From Anthonomus grandis grandis (Eukaryota > Arthropoda > Insecta > Coleoptera > Curculionidae): a stretch of DNA of 64,000 nt. Positions 29,800 to 42,029 of the stretch are shown one piece after another. A program made the position numbers and the translations under genes. The stretch lies in the NCBI RefSeq assembly GCF_022605725.1, contig NC_065546.1:37134227-37198226 (forward strand), given 5' to 3'. The notes below the pieces were generated by a model. That model ran no database searches. It was not told where the DNA came from and was given only the letters and a program-made list of their open reading frames with translations. Numbering within the stretch: position 1 is the stretch's first letter; each line of letters begins with the position of its first letter.

Positions 29800-29929
29800 A
29801 CCAAATAAGAATCTACTGTTATCCCCTTTTAGAGAACCTCATCCCCTTTAGCCCAAACTTACACTGGTGGTAGGCAAATTGTCTGGAACGCCTTTCTTCA
29901 AAGAAGCACGCCAATAACAGCCATATAAA

Positions 29930-30756
29930 CCATTATTCATTCAATAAGTTCAAATACTTTAAATCAACACTACATTTACAAAATGGTGGAAATTTTGTAA
30001 TGATAACAACATTCCCTTATATAATCCACCAAAAAACTCAGTTTTTGAATTTTTAAGTTTAGAAACTAAAACAATTTGTAGCTATAATACACTAAATTCT
30101 CATATTTCAGCATTATCTCTTATAATACAAATTTCAGAAAATGAGAAAATATTAATAATCACTTGGAAAAATGGTACCCATTAGAAAGTCTCAATATAGC
30201 AAAGTTAACTCAAAAGCTCGTCACACTCTTGGTCCGAACTACAGCCCATAGAGTACAAACCTGGGCTAAAATTTCTCTTAATGATATAACGATTCAGGAT
30301 GATAGGATAGAAATTAAAATTAAGGAAATACTTAAAACTTTAGGGCCGAGAGAAGCACAGCCTAAGATAATCTTACCTTTCTTTACTGACAAACCAGTCT
30401 TATGTACAGCACAGACTCTTGTTTATTATATGAAAATTACAGAGAAATTTTGCAAATCAACACAAAACAAAAACTTAATATTGACTTGCAAGAAACCAGT
30501 CCATCCCGCGTGTACACAAACCATCGCTCGGTGGATTAAGAATACCCTAAAAGAGGTTGGTATAGATACTAATAAATTTACCTGTCATAGTACAAGACAT
30601 GCAAGTACTTCAGCCGCTTTAAGAGCTAGTGTTGATATCGAAACAATCAGGAAAACTGCGGGATGGACTGCAAATTCACAAGTTTTTAACGTTTTTTATA
30701 ACAAGCCTATAATTAAACCAAAATTCTACACAAATTTTTATGGAAAGTATACTTAA
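29930..30756 (+). pseudogene. DIRS tyrosine recombinase
   Basis: An N-terminal core-binding part (TKWWKFCNDNNIP, YNTLNSHISALSLI) leads into the catalytic domain at 30163-30756. The catalytic residues visible are Arg in AHRVQTW, His-x2-Arg in CHSTRHAS, Trp in AGWTANS and a Tyr nucleophile in FYNKPI. The catalytic half is a clean 197-residue frame, whereas the N-terminal part is in another frame. It would act on circular DNA intermediates during integration. Confidence 0.85.
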
Positions 30757-31077
30757 AAGTAATAAATAATATTTTAAGATTACTTACTAAAACTTATACT
30801 TAATAAAGCTGTCTATTATTTTGAATTGCTAAATGCAAATTATTATACTAGTTTTAAAACATGTTTGTTAGGGTACTAATGTATTAATGTTTTTACTAAC
30901 CTTAGGTGTTATAATTTTATATCTTTTGTTTTAAATATTTAATACTAATAGACATTTAGTCAAACATAATATGACTCTAATTTCTCCCCAGCAAGTTTAA
31001 ACCTAACAACAAAGACATAGCTACCTGCTGAAAATGGATTTCCAGATTAATATCTCTAAACATCTACCTGGTGATCA

Positions 31078-31182
31078 ATTATTTTGTAGAACAGGGATGC
31101 GAAACATATTTAATGGGTCAAACGACTTTTCTTAAAGAAGTTCGATCCAAATTATGTGAGCATCCCTGTTCTACAAAATAAT
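31078..31182. mobile_element. 105-bp foldback MITE
   Basis: Perfect 23-bp inverted repeats (ATTATTTTGTAGAACAGGGA and three further bases) bound a 105-bp unit that includes GTTCGATCCAAATTATGTGA. A second, inverted partial copy is at 31374-31452, and a faint third is near 39625-39680. The preceding motif TACCTGGTGATCAA occurs before the first two copies, and TACCTGGTGATCCA occurs at about 31519. Confidence 0.8.
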
Positions 31183-31457
31183 CCCCTCCCTCCTCACGAA
31201 ATTCTTCCCCCTTAATTTTTAAATCTGGCAATCTTTTTGTGTACTCCTTAATGGATATAATGACTAACGGAAGACCGGGCGCGAGGAAAGGTGGTTTTGT
31301 TTATTTTTTTTAGGATTATGATGAGTCTGAAATGTGTGGTACGCTGGACGCTTAATGGGATACTACCTGGTGATCAATTATTTTGTAGAACAGGGATGCT
31401 CACATAATTTGGATCGAACTTCCTAAAGGTAAGTCGTTTGATCCATTAATTATGGTA

Positions 31458-33546
31458 GCTATACTCTATTTCAGAAGTGTGTAGAGCAATAAAACCTCAT
31501 TAGGTATGCAAAAGTGGTACCTGGTGATCCACCAATATTTTATGCCACTACCTTAGTTGGGTATTAGTTTCAATGAAAAATTCTTTCTTTTCGTTGATTG
31601 CAGGTAGTGCCACCCGGTTTTGAGTCAATTTATGAGTTTTGCCCATTGTTACCCACTGATAAACATTGAAAACGGTTCGCCAAAGGCGTGCAACTTGGAC
31701 TTGTTTTTTACCTTATAATTAATGTACTTAAATGCTATTTTATTTTAGAAAGTTACTTTTGTTTAAATGGAATAATATATTTTTTTCACAAATGTATTGA
31801 ACATAATATGTAGAGTAAAACAGTTGAAAATGTCACTTTTGGATCTGGCACTTGTTGAACAGTGTATAACAATTTTAAATTATAATAGATTGTAGTCTTC
31901 TTCGTCATCTGACGAACTGTCATCACCTCTTGACATTATAATTAAAGGATCGACTGTCTGATCGATGAGGTTGTCAAGATCCCACATTTTGTCCTCTTGC
32001 TTAATTACATGCTGGACTGCTTTTCGCCAATTCTCTGGTGTCGCTTCCGTAATGGCTTGATCAAACAGTAGCTTAACATCTTTCATTTTAAAAGTCGTGT
32101 TTCGTCTTGCTACAAATCCTTTTACCTGCGCCCATATCAGTTCTATAGGATTTAGTTCGCAATGATATGGCGGTAAGCGCAGTACAGTTATATTTTATTT
32201 TTCGGCTATATCTTCCACAGCGTATTTCATGAAACGAGTTTTGTGTAAGTTTGCTATTGCCAGCAGTTCTTTTTTTATCAAATTTGCTTCAAACGCAATA
32301 CCTTTTGCAGTCAGCCAATCGATAATTTCTTGCTTTCTCCAACTTGAAGTTGGCGTCTTCTCTATTCGCCGTGAATGATAGCTTGCGTTATCCATAACCA
32401 CCACCGAATTAGCCGGAAGAAATTTTATCATTTCACCAAAATAGTCCTCGAAAACGTCTGAGTTCATGTCTTCATGGTAATCTCCTGCGCGAGTCGACTC
32501 AAAGGTTAGCAGACCTTCTTTTAAAAATCCCTCTTCGCTTCCAATATGTGTGATTATAAGTCTTTTTCCTTTTCCCGAAGGTACTTTAATACCCGTAGAC
32601 AGGCCTTCTATGAAAGCTTGGCGAGCACTGGTTATATTTTTGTCTTGCCACATTTTTTGGACTATATAACCTTCGTTAATCCACGTCTCATCAAGATAAA
32701 AAACTTTCTTTTGCTCCCTGCGGTACTGCTTGATACTTCTCAAGTATTGTCGTCTCCAACAAACAATTTCGTCGCTCTCCAGTAAAAGTGCTTTGCGGTT
32801 ATGCTTTTCCCAGGCAAAATCCATATTTTTTAAAGTTTTCCATAAAAGTTTTCTACTTATCAACGGAATACTGTCATCTCGGCCAAGCTCCATTAAAATT
32901 TTGTCTAGGGTGGGTATTTCCTTTTTAAAATAAAAAGAGTGAACTTTTCTTCGAATTATACATTTAGCATTTTCATCAAGGACTTTTGTAGGTCGTCCTG
33001 GCTTTTGCTTGGGAGATTCCACTTGACCTGCTACTTTTCTTTCCCGCAACAATTTGAAAATGGTGGACTTTCCAATTCCACTCATTCGAGAACATTTTTC
33101 AATAATTTCTTGCACAGTAAAACTAGGGTAATCGTGTTTTATGCAATCATGTACATTTAAAATAATAACTTTTTCACTCAGCGATAGTGGAGAATTTTTA
33201 GTACATCTTTTCGTTGGACTAAATACCTCCATTTTTTAAATATTGGGATAATAATATTGTGATTACACTACAGCGTAGCAGTGACTACTAACGTTTAAAA
33301 TATGATTTAAAAGTATTTATAGTCTGTATATATTACCTGACCCCATTTTTGCATGTTACAAAGCGTTAAAAGATAGGTACCTATACAAAAGTATTAAAAG
33401 TATTTATTTAGTATTTAATCTCTTTTACTAATTTATCTAACTCTTACTAATTTATTCTCTTTCAACATGAACTACCACGAAATGTAGCCAAACAGAACGG
33501 AATTCCCCAGTTTATTGCTCTATACACTTCTGAAATAGAGTATAGC
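31458..33546 (-). mobile_element. IS630/Tc1-mariner-type DDE transposon, 2.09 kb
   Basis: Inverted repeats of about 36 bp, GCTATACTCTATTTCAGAAG and onward, lie at 31458-31493 and 33511-33546 and differ at about one base. They bracket a single transposase gene. Target duplication was not clear by eye: TA is next to the left end only. Confidence 0.85.
31880..33232 (-). pseudogene. DDE transposase (endonuclease superfamily) with one nonsense codon
   Basis: One frame runs from the ATG at 33232 to the stop at 31880, with only a TAA at 32197-32195 interrupting. The N-terminus has helix-turn-helix segments (SRMSGIGKSTIFKLLRERK). Catalytic candidates are Asp in FYLDETWIN, Asp in VVVMDNASYHS and Glu in PPYHCELNPIELIW. 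By count 82 residues separate the last two, because of an insertion with WLTAKGI typical of this family. The acidic C-terminus ends DDSSSDDEEDYNLL. The stop falls between the second and third catalytic residues, so the present product lacks the Glu. Confidence 0.88.
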
Positions 33547-34700
33547 AAAAAAGAGTTGGCCAGCTTTTCACCCAACTTAATGAAAACAATAAAAATTATT
33601 ATGTTTTGAAGAATGTATGCCTTACATATATAAAAAAAGCCACCCTTTAAGCAACCTCTTTTTTTTTTGAAATAGCAAGACTAATATATTTATTGAATTA
33701 AAAGGCATTTATTGAATTGAAAGGCAGGCACGTATGTAGTAAGTATACACATTAAGGTAATAAAGATTTGGTAAAATATTATTATTGCATGTAACTAAAT
33801 TTAATACCGGGTGAATTAAGACATAAACATATACAGGGTTACTCACGACATACGACACGGAATATTAAGGCTAAACTAGAGGGAAAAAAAATTGGGAATA
33901 CAAAAGGCTGTTGTTCCAGAACAATATTTTAAAATTAGTTTCTTGATATACATGGTGTTTCAAAATGCAGAAACATATTAAAGTTATGTTTCTCTTAATA
34001 GAACACCCTGTAAATTATTTGATTTTTAGATTCTACCCAAAAATTAAAGAAGTTTGACGTATCATACATCATATTTTGTTAAACTCTTTTTAAAACAAAA
34101 ATAGTTCAAAATCGAAACGAATCGTAAGAGGCTGTAGCTATTTAACTTAGAAAAAAACGGTTTTCAGTTTCCTATCTTATCTTTTCAAGACCTTTACTAT
34201 GGTGTACATTTAATAATTTTATTTGCCAAAATAACTGTCAAAAATTGTTGATACCTGAATTTAATAAAATGTAGGTCGATAAAAAGGTGTTACAAAGTTA
34301 AAACAGCAAAGTGAAAACCGTTTTTTTTGTAAATTAAATAGATTTAAAACAATATAGCCTCAAAGCCTTAAAATAAAAAAGGCGATTTTCAACTGTTTTT
34401 GTTTTCGTTTGAATTTAAAAACTTAAAACAAGTTAAAGGACAAGAAAATAGGAACATTTTTAAATGCACAAAAAAACAAATGCAACTCGAGATTTTGGAA
34501 ATAAAATGGGATTAATTGGCGATAAGCCAAAACCTGGGTATGGACAAATGATGGTAATACTGCCAGAATATTTTTTAAGAATTTTGAATTTTCTTCGCAA
34601 ATTACAGGTATTAATTCAAATCTAAGCACTTTTCATTAATTTTAAGGGTTCTTTCATCAGGTTCGAAAATCAAGATAATTGTCAAACAACAAACAACAAC
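33547..34700. other. Intergenic DNA with mariner-end-like motifs
   Basis: TACAGGGTTACTC at 33832 and AACACCCTGTA at about 34004 resemble the ends of CAGGGTG mariner-like elements seen elsewhere in the window, but their inner sequences do not pair. No gene is supported. Confidence 0.4.
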
Positions 34701-34719
34701 AACAAATTTTAAATCATTA

Positions 34720-35028
34720 TTGAATAATTCCCGAAAATTATATATAGACTTGTATCTGTGGTACTACTATATGCCAAATACTATCCACAGCATTTTGTGT
34801 CAGGGCTCCGACATTATTGGATCTTTTGAATTACCTGTCGGTCAGCTGGCAGAAGATGCTCTGGAAGCAAGGCATAAAGAATTTAGATACACTCGACTGC
34901 ACCATACTAGAAAAACCTTAAGAACTCAGAGTAACACAAGTTTAATAAAAATGTTGTTAATAACTTCTGACCCAAAATTAGCTGACCTCAGGAATAATTC
35001 AAGATCCAATGAAGTCACATCATTGTGA
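34720..35028 (+). pseudogene. Conserved multi-copy-type ORF fragment of unknown function
   Basis: A 102-residue frame with YLWYYYMPNTIHSIL, VGQLAEDALEARHKEFR and a Ser-Asp-Pro ending. I recall similar C-terminal segments in high-copy uncharacterised arthropod and cnidarian proteins thought to be transposon-derived, but I cannot name the family. The frame upstream (FKSLLNNSRKLYIDLY) suggests the domain was longer. No terminal repeats were found around it. Confidence 0.4.
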
Positions 35029-35916
35029 CACGGAACTGCATACATTGTTAGTATTATAGTATTTTTACTGTTATAAATATTATATATTATTTGCAAATAT
35101 AAAAAAGCACAATTAAGATATTTATACTTTGGATTTCACCCAGACTTCACTAGTAAAGTTTACTTGTGTCGGTAGAATTAACAATGCGATCGGGCGGCGT
35201 TGCGATGTTGTTGCCTTTTTCTCTAATATACGTGATATACATCCATTTAACTTTAAATGTTGACTTCTTTATAGAGTATCTTATCATATTTTATGAAAAC
35301 ACAAATGCTTCATATTTTATTAAAGAGGAATAGTATTGTTTTGCGCTTCTCAAAATAAGTGACAAATTTTTATGATATTATAAAGTGTGTTTTTTTTTGC
35401 CATTTTTACATCAGCATTTGGCATCATTGCATCAGAGACGTTGCAAGCAAACAAACTGCCCATAGTTCCACGGCAATGCTAATTCTAGCCTTTCAATGTT
35501 CTAAGGTCGTCGACAAAGGGATGTCTCGATATCGGACACCCCATTTAAAATAAAATTATTTTTAGCAAGAAGTCGGACAATTTTTAATACACATAAATTA
35601 ATACGTGAAATACATTTATTTTTGCCATATTTTGATAATAGTAATGTATTATTAAGGTAGGGCTTCTTGCTTATTACTAAAACTTTAACATTAAGTTGGC
35701 TTTAAAGAACATATTGGTGTACTTAAAATTATATATCAATCTGGCCAAGTAATTTTAATTTATTTATAATAAACTGGAATTTTAGGATAAGGCCTAAACA
35801 AAAGTTATTATACCTGCCAAAAAGCATTATGTAATCATTCTGGCCAAAATCCTTGGTTAAAAATATTTTCATTCACATGCTTTGGACCACAAATGATTTA
35901 TTCAGTTGGATTTTAA
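35029..35916. other. Intergenic DNA, nothing recognised
   Basis: AT-rich, with no supported gene or repeat boundary before the AATT duplication at 35917. Confidence 0.5.
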
Positions 35917-36303
35917 AATTGAAGCGGTTATTGTATAAAGGGAAGTATATAATATAAGTCCACATTTGGACGAAATTAAAGTAACATATAGATATTATAG
36001 AATTAATGTCAACGGATCACCTAGTCTAAAAAAGAAACTTCTCCTACTCGCGATAGGATAGGATATCATAGGATGAAATTTTGATTGACTGTATAAAGGG
36101 AACTTCTACTAATTCTCGTGGCGCTAGCATCGCTATGGATGGTGGAGGGGTTTCCGTCGATCTCGCATTCTCTCATCCATTTTTGGGTTTGATGTTTATT
36201 GATTTAGTTGACGGCACATGTGCGTGAGTGTTTGCTCTGTTAACAGTTGCCATTTTGTAAATATAAACAAAAAATATTTTGTTTAACTTTATTTATTAGT
36301 ACA

Positions 36304-38064
36304 ATGTCTGATACCTCTGGGAGAAGTAGTGAGTTACAACCGAAACGAAAAAAGGGGGTACGAAACTGTGAAAAATACAAAAATAATATACGAATAAAAT
36401 CCCGATTACTTGGTAAAAGTTATGTTAGTCAAAAAGGCGTTACAAAACCAGCTCGACAGACAGGACCAGATTGCAGGTACGTAGCTACGCTTTACTTGGC
36501 ACTACATACATATACTATACATATTTATATATATATATACATATTTTTTATTAATTTGATAAATAGCAAGCATTTTTGTTTGTTAACGTTTTCGTAATGT
36601 ATTTTTTAAATTTATTTTTAAGTTATTTATATAGGTAATATAAAAGTAAAAATACATACCTTTTTACATAGATTTCAATGACGCAAATATTTAACGTAAT
36701 ATTTCTATATTTTAATAATTATAGATTTGTAATTTTTGTGTTTCTTTTTTAGCTGCAAGTTCAAATGCACAGAGACATTTTCTGAAGAGAAAAAGGAATT
36801 AATTTTTGAATCTCTTTATTCTGGAAAACCAAAGAATGAACAAGACACTTTTTTAATGGGTCTCATTAATACTAAAGAAGTCAAGAGACGTAGATCAAGG
36901 AATCAAGAGCCTAAGCAAGAACGCCGAAACAATTTTGTGTTCCATGTACTACATGGAAAAGAACGTATCTAGGTATGCAAAAAAGCATTTCTTAGTTTGT
37001 ATGCTTTGTCAGTAAAAGCAGTTTTTCGTTTAACTTTACTTCTATTATATGGCGATAGGCCAACTGATAGACGAGGTCAACACATTAAACGTAGCAATGC
37101 TTTACCCGACGCCGCCATTTTGAAAATAGACGAGCATATAAGGAAATTTCCAAAAAAAGAGACCTATTATGGTAGTAAACCCCTTAACTACCTTGATGCT
37201 TCTTTGACCGCAAAGAAGATGTACGAAATGTTTTGCTCGGAAAATACAGATTTGAAAAAAACTGTTAAACATGAGTATTATCTAAAGCATTTTAACGAAA
37301 ATTTTAGATATAAGTTTGGAAGACCGCAGGTAGATGTATGCCAAAAATGCGAGGAATTAGAAGTGATATTGAAGTCAAAAACACTAAACGATACTGCAAA
37401 AAGAGTAGCAGCTGGGGAATTAGTTGTCCATAAAAGAAGGGCTGCTAAGTTTTACAATAAAATTAAATTTGTTAAAGATCTATGCAATAACAACGAGCAT
37501 GTAGGAGCTATCGTTTTTGATTATATGCAAAATTTGCCATTACCTTTTATGCCCGTCAATAATGTCTTTTAACTACGAAAAGTGTGGCAATATGTTTTTG
37601 GGATTCATGATTTAAAAACTAATGCTGCAACATTTTACACATATCATGAAGGCACTGCCAATCGTGGACCAAACGAGGTAGCTTCATTCCTGAATGATTA
37701 TATTAAACAAATTCGAGATAAAATCACGGAATGGCACGTGTTTAGTGATGCTGCTGGGGGTCAAAATCGAAACCATACTCTTATTCGATTTTTCCTGACC
37801 ATGAATGGAAGATTTACAGTCATTCATCAATATTTCCCTGTTCGGGGGCATTCATTTCTTCCATGTGATAGAGATTTTGGACTTGTTAAAAGAGCTATTA
37901 GGCGCCATGACCAGATTTATACACCAATGCAATATGTATCAATAATAGCAAATGCGAAAACATTGATACCGCGCTTCAATGTAAAAGTGGTGGGGACAGA
38001 TGAAGTGCTAGACTTTAAAGGATGGTGGCCAGCTTATTTAAAAAAAACCGCAAAAAAAATATAA
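36304..38064 (+). pseudogene. DUF7869-like protein, candidate DDE-type transposase
   Basis: Exon 1 (36304-36476, donor CAG-GTACGT) joins exon 2 (from 36753, acceptor TTTTTTAG) in phase. Across the joint is a Cys-rich motif (DCSCKFKCTE). Exon 2 shows VDVCQKCEELE, then three conserved acidic sites: VFDYMQNLPLP, HVFSDAAGGQNRNH and GHSFLPCDRDFG. By pattern these look like the three carboxylates of an RNase H-fold DDE/D transposase. In-frame TAG at 36970-36972, TAA at 37570-37572 and an A-run frameshift near 38050 disable this copy. The C-terminal tail continues in another frame at 38070-38332. Confidence 0.75.
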
Positions 38065-38069
38065 ACATT

Positions 38070-38332
38070 TAACTTATGCCAGCGAAAATCCTGGTTTCGT
38101 AGTAGCACGGGAATTTATAGACGGCCTTGCCTCAAAAAAATTTAATTTGTCAAAGAATGTTGCAGCTCCTCCGTGTCCGAATGAAAGGGCTTATGAAGAA
38201 AAAGTACCTATCAAGGATAAGAAACTGGAGGATCTCATGAAAGCTTTAATGTACATTCCTGAGGAAGAACAAGAATTTTTTGAGCAGTTTAAGGAATGGC
38301 CTACAACCAATAGAGAATATGACCCTGCTTAG
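38070..38332 (+). pseudogene. C-terminal tail of the DUF7869-like protein
   Basis: Out of frame with the main exon. It reads YASENPGFV, then AYEEKVPIKDKKLEDLMKAL, then IPEEEQEFFEQFKEWP, an acidic C-terminus. An eight-A run at 38051-38058 is one base out relative to the frame that would join it to the upstream part, so a single-base slip explains the break. Confidence 0.7.
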
Positions 38333-38677
38333 TTTTTTATTGTGTTTAAGATGTAGGTTAGGTTTTATTATCTATTTAACCTATCTCCCTGTTATTAATA
38401 AAAAATTATGAATAAAACAGTAGCATTCTTTTATGATCTTTATGGGTTTATTTTATAAAGGAAACAAGTCCAAGTGTTAAAAAACACCCTGCAGACCTTA
38501 ATATTTTTCTGAATACATTTGGCTTTATCGCATAATATTCTGCTAATTCATACCTACAATTCATCTGTAGATCATAAATTGATAGCTTTTCAACTTTACA
38601 AACCAAATGGTTTTTTTAATTTTTCTCAAAAGTTGTTATTACGGACTTGTTCCCTTTATACAATAACCGCTTCAATT

Positions 38678-40650
38678 GATATCTAAACCTCTACTCAACT
38701 AATGAAAAAGAAGAATTAGTAATTTTTGACCACTTCCGATGAATCCATCGGTGATAGTTCTAGTACCGTTATCTGCCGTTATCTAATGAAGACTATACTG
38801 CGCTATCAACTTTAGTACTGAAAGATAAAGATCAATCTGAGACTGTATCTCTCATTTGAAGGGACAGTTGTTTGTTTAGGTTTATAACACTTTGAATATG
38901 GTTTTCATTTTGTTCGGCTAGCAAGTTGGGGAAATATTAGCGATAGAAACTTTAAAAAAATTGACATTATAGACATTTTTTAGTATAGTTCTTCATTTTA
39001 AAACTAGCAGTGGTAGAAAATTAAAATAAACAATTATCATTTATAATGGGAATAACTAGGTCAAAAAACTTACATTTATTTACAGGTGACTTACAAAATA
39101 ATTGGAGAGCTGAATGCTATCACCTAGTCTAGTTCATAATCATTCTGATGGCTTAAAACAAGTAGGAATTTTGTTTAAACGTAAAATTTTGTTCGTATTA
39201 AGTGTTTTTTTGAAAAATAGCATGATTTCTATATTACTTATACTAAAAACTTAATATAGGATAATTGCCCGTTAGTATTAAAGACTTACTTATTTCAGCT
39301 ATATTATATTAAAAATAAATTGTTTAATGACATTAAAAAAATGTAAAAAAGTATCTGAGTTGCTCTAAAGAATTATCCGAGAATTAAGAATGAAGTTTAT
39401 TAATAATGAAGAATCCGTATGTAGTTAGTATGACTTCGTCAGAAAGATGACATTTCCAAATGATTTACAAAATAATTAGAAAAGAAATTAAAAAAAAATG
39501 CAAAGCATTAACTTTTTGTTTATTTGATAGAATAACTCTTCATCTCAAAGCTAGCAATCGTGTGAAATCAATATAACATTATCATTTAGAGGCACAAAGT
39601 AACACCTATGTAATAATTAATAGATCAAACAAACTTACCTGTGAAGTTCGATCTAAATTATTCTCTGCATCCACTTCAAAGACATGTTACTATGTAGATG
39701 TTGAAAGGTTTTTATTTTTGAGTAAAACAAATTACATGTTGTAACCTAGTAATTAACTATTATTATTATTTTTATTATATTTTTTGTTGAATAATATTAT
39801 CTTAAACCTTCGAAACTGTAACATTTCATACTTAAAGTTATAACTTTAGATAAAATATAATTAATGTATAAATGTACAGACAAGAAAGGCCTTTATATTA
39901 TTTGAAAGAAAGTCTAACAACAAACATTTTTAATATCATGGGTAAACAGCTTATATTAAGTTTTGAGTATAGTATTTTGGTTTCAAAATTAAATTTAGAT
40001 TGCGCATATTGCGATGAGGAAATAGAGGCATGTCTGGTGGAGTCAAAGTATCCATCTATTAATCGTGTCTTTAGACGCGTGTTTATGTGGTTGTTTAAAT
40101 GCCAAAAATAAAAAATCTAAATTGTCATTTCGAATGTTCTTTGTTATATCAATTTATTTCAAAACAAGAGAGGCTACACATAATTTAGAGTTGTCACTAA
40201 AAAAGGGGATTCTCAATCCTCTTTTAAATAATCTTTTTAAATAAACTTAAATAACTTATTAATCAATCTCCTTAAATAAACGTCTGTGTATTATGACTAT
40301 TTGATGTTTTTATTAGATCTGGAATAAATATTTGAGTAGCTGATTTAGATTTAATATTACTGAAGATTTTAATTAAAGAAGTTGTTTGTATTCTATGTAC
40401 TGTAGCCAGCAGAACGTACGTCGAGTAGATAATTTAAAAGAAATGTTTTTTTTTAATTTTAATTATTTCGGCGGGCTTTATTTGTCCTTTTGCTTTTTCC
40501 TAAATTATATCTAATATCACTTTATTTGTAATCCAAGTAAAACCTAAAAATTTACATATTTAAGTAGGATTTACATTGTTAATGATAAAGGTCAAAGATT
40601 TTAAATTGAAAACTACAAATTTTACATTCTTTAGACATGCCTGGAATGAA
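38678..40650. other. Intergenic DNA with diverged repeat units
   Basis: Units related to the ~160-bp repeat at 24.8-25.4 kb occur at about 39005-39110 and 39440-39570. A short frame at 39872-40111 (+) is unrecognised, and I do not call it a gene. Confidence 0.4.
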
Positions 40651-40657
40651 CGTGTCA

Positions 40658-41860
40658 TTATTCAAAAACCATCCAAATAATTAACACATATGAGGCTCTT
40701 ATTTCTATAAAATATTGTAGAACTGATTTTAAAATTTTTGTGAAAACATATGACGCAGATGCTAAACCGAAGCAAAGACATGTAAATTTATACAGGCGAA
40801 CATGTTCTGGAATTTTGAATTGGTATAGAATACTAAGCATTTTTGAAGTCGATGGTTGCCACAAACCAGTCATTCTAAATTAATCTTTATACAGTTCTGA
40901 TATCTTTCGATTTCCCCCTGCCTGTTGTAAATCATCCAAGTTGCCCTTTAAAATCTTTGCCGATGATATTCTCTTGAGGGTTGTGTATGGCCCCGGGCAG
41001 TCTGTTTCGCCTCCCTGGTAGAGCGAATGGGGGGATAAGAATTTAAAACCGGTTTTTTGAGTCTGCTTATGTTACCAGTGGTACCAGGTGACGTTGCTAC
41101 GTTTCGTCTGATAGCGTCGCGCCCCCACTTCTGTGTTTTCGAGGATTATGTTAGGTGAACCTCTTTATGTAAAGGCTTTTAAATATTTACTCATAGATTC
41201 TATGGATCTGGCTGTTTTGATTTTGTCAGCCAAATTTTCTCCAAATAAAAATTCCTTTGTACTCTCTGCCTGCTCCAAGACGATCTTTATGCCATAATTG
41301 ACCGATGACTGAATACACTGTTTTTTTTTATTTCCTAGTAGTTTCGTGAAAAGTATTTGCGAACACTTGGGCCGAATCTCATAGAGGGTTAGCTATTTTA
41401 CTATTGCTATTTTGATTCGGGCATTAATGGGCCCTCCAAGATTCTGTACTAAGGATAATAGAGCTCATGCAATCTGTCCTTGGAGATTTAACAGGCTCAT
41501 ATCTTTATTTTTATGTGCTATAGACTAGTACACTGCTATATAATATTGGCAACCTTAGGATTTCTATCCGGAGGGGTAAATTGCACATTAGAGAGTTCTT
41601 GGTATTTGGAGTTTATTTTGATACATTGTTCGTTTGTCAGGCCTTTTCGGATTATAAATTGCCACCGTGAAGCAATTTCCGAAAAATAAGGGCCGAAGGA
41701 TTTAGAACGAAATCGAGATCGCTGCTATTGATCTTTACCGTTTTTTAATAATAAATAAAGCTTTATTAACTTACATGCAAGGTGTTAATAAATCCAATTG
41801 TTCCAAATTAATATCACTTGAACTGAGGTCTGAGGATCTCTTTCTTTTTCCCATCCGAAT
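40658..41860 (-). mobile_element. DIRS-like element relic (gag and reverse transcriptase pieces)
   Basis: On the minus strand a Lys/Arg and Ser-rich start (MGKRKRSSDLSSSD, near 41852) is followed by gag-like blocks (VQFTPPDRNPKVANII; AESTKEFLFGENLAD). After those comes a reverse-transcriptase piece (LYKFTCLCFGLASASYVFTKI at about 40785), where DIRS elements have FTCLPFGLxxAPxxFTK. Frames are broken throughout. The gag matches are by memory and weaker than the polymerase match. Confidence 0.5.
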
Positions 41861-42029
41861 AACATAAATTACACAAAAAGCGATATAGTCCATAATTATC
41901 ACGACCTAACCCGGAACGGTGGCGATGATCGAAATTTTTACCGATAAAGAAAACCACAGATGTAAATAGCTCCGTGCGAAGCCTGGGAAGAAAACGTCTT
42001 AACGAGTTAAGGTACCTATTCACATACAG

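Larger units (their letters stand above)
29132..30757 (+). mobile_element. DIRS-like tyrosine-recombinase retrotransposon, 5'-truncated
   Basis: RNase H (29132-29799) followed by a tyrosine recombinase (about 29930-30756) on one strand is specific to DIRS-type retroelements, which integrate with a recombinase instead of an integrase. The gag and reverse transcriptase are missing. Internal deletion and frame changes disable it. Terminal or internal complementary repeats were not identified. Confidence 0.85.
35921..38673 (+). mobile_element. DUF7869-protein DNA transposon with AATT target duplication
   Basis: Inverted ends GAAGCGGTTATTGTATAAAG (35921) and the exact complement ending at 38673 are flanked on both sides by AATT (35917-35920 and 38674-38677). 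The motif GTATAAAGGGAA is repeated just inside: at 36093, at 38450 in altered form, and at the right terminus. On the right it is extended by a CAAGTCC word in both orientations. The interior is a single spliced gene. A 4-bp duplication and this gene content resemble Sola-type elements, but I cannot confirm a superfamily. Confidence 0.85.

Noticed and set aside
33832..34015. A separate small mariner element
   Set aside because: The two CAGGGT/ACCCTG motifs face each other, but the sequences inside do not pair beyond the motif.
39872..40111. Small plus-strand gene
   Set aside because: No recognisable motif, splice context or neighbour. Expected by chance in AT-rich DNA.
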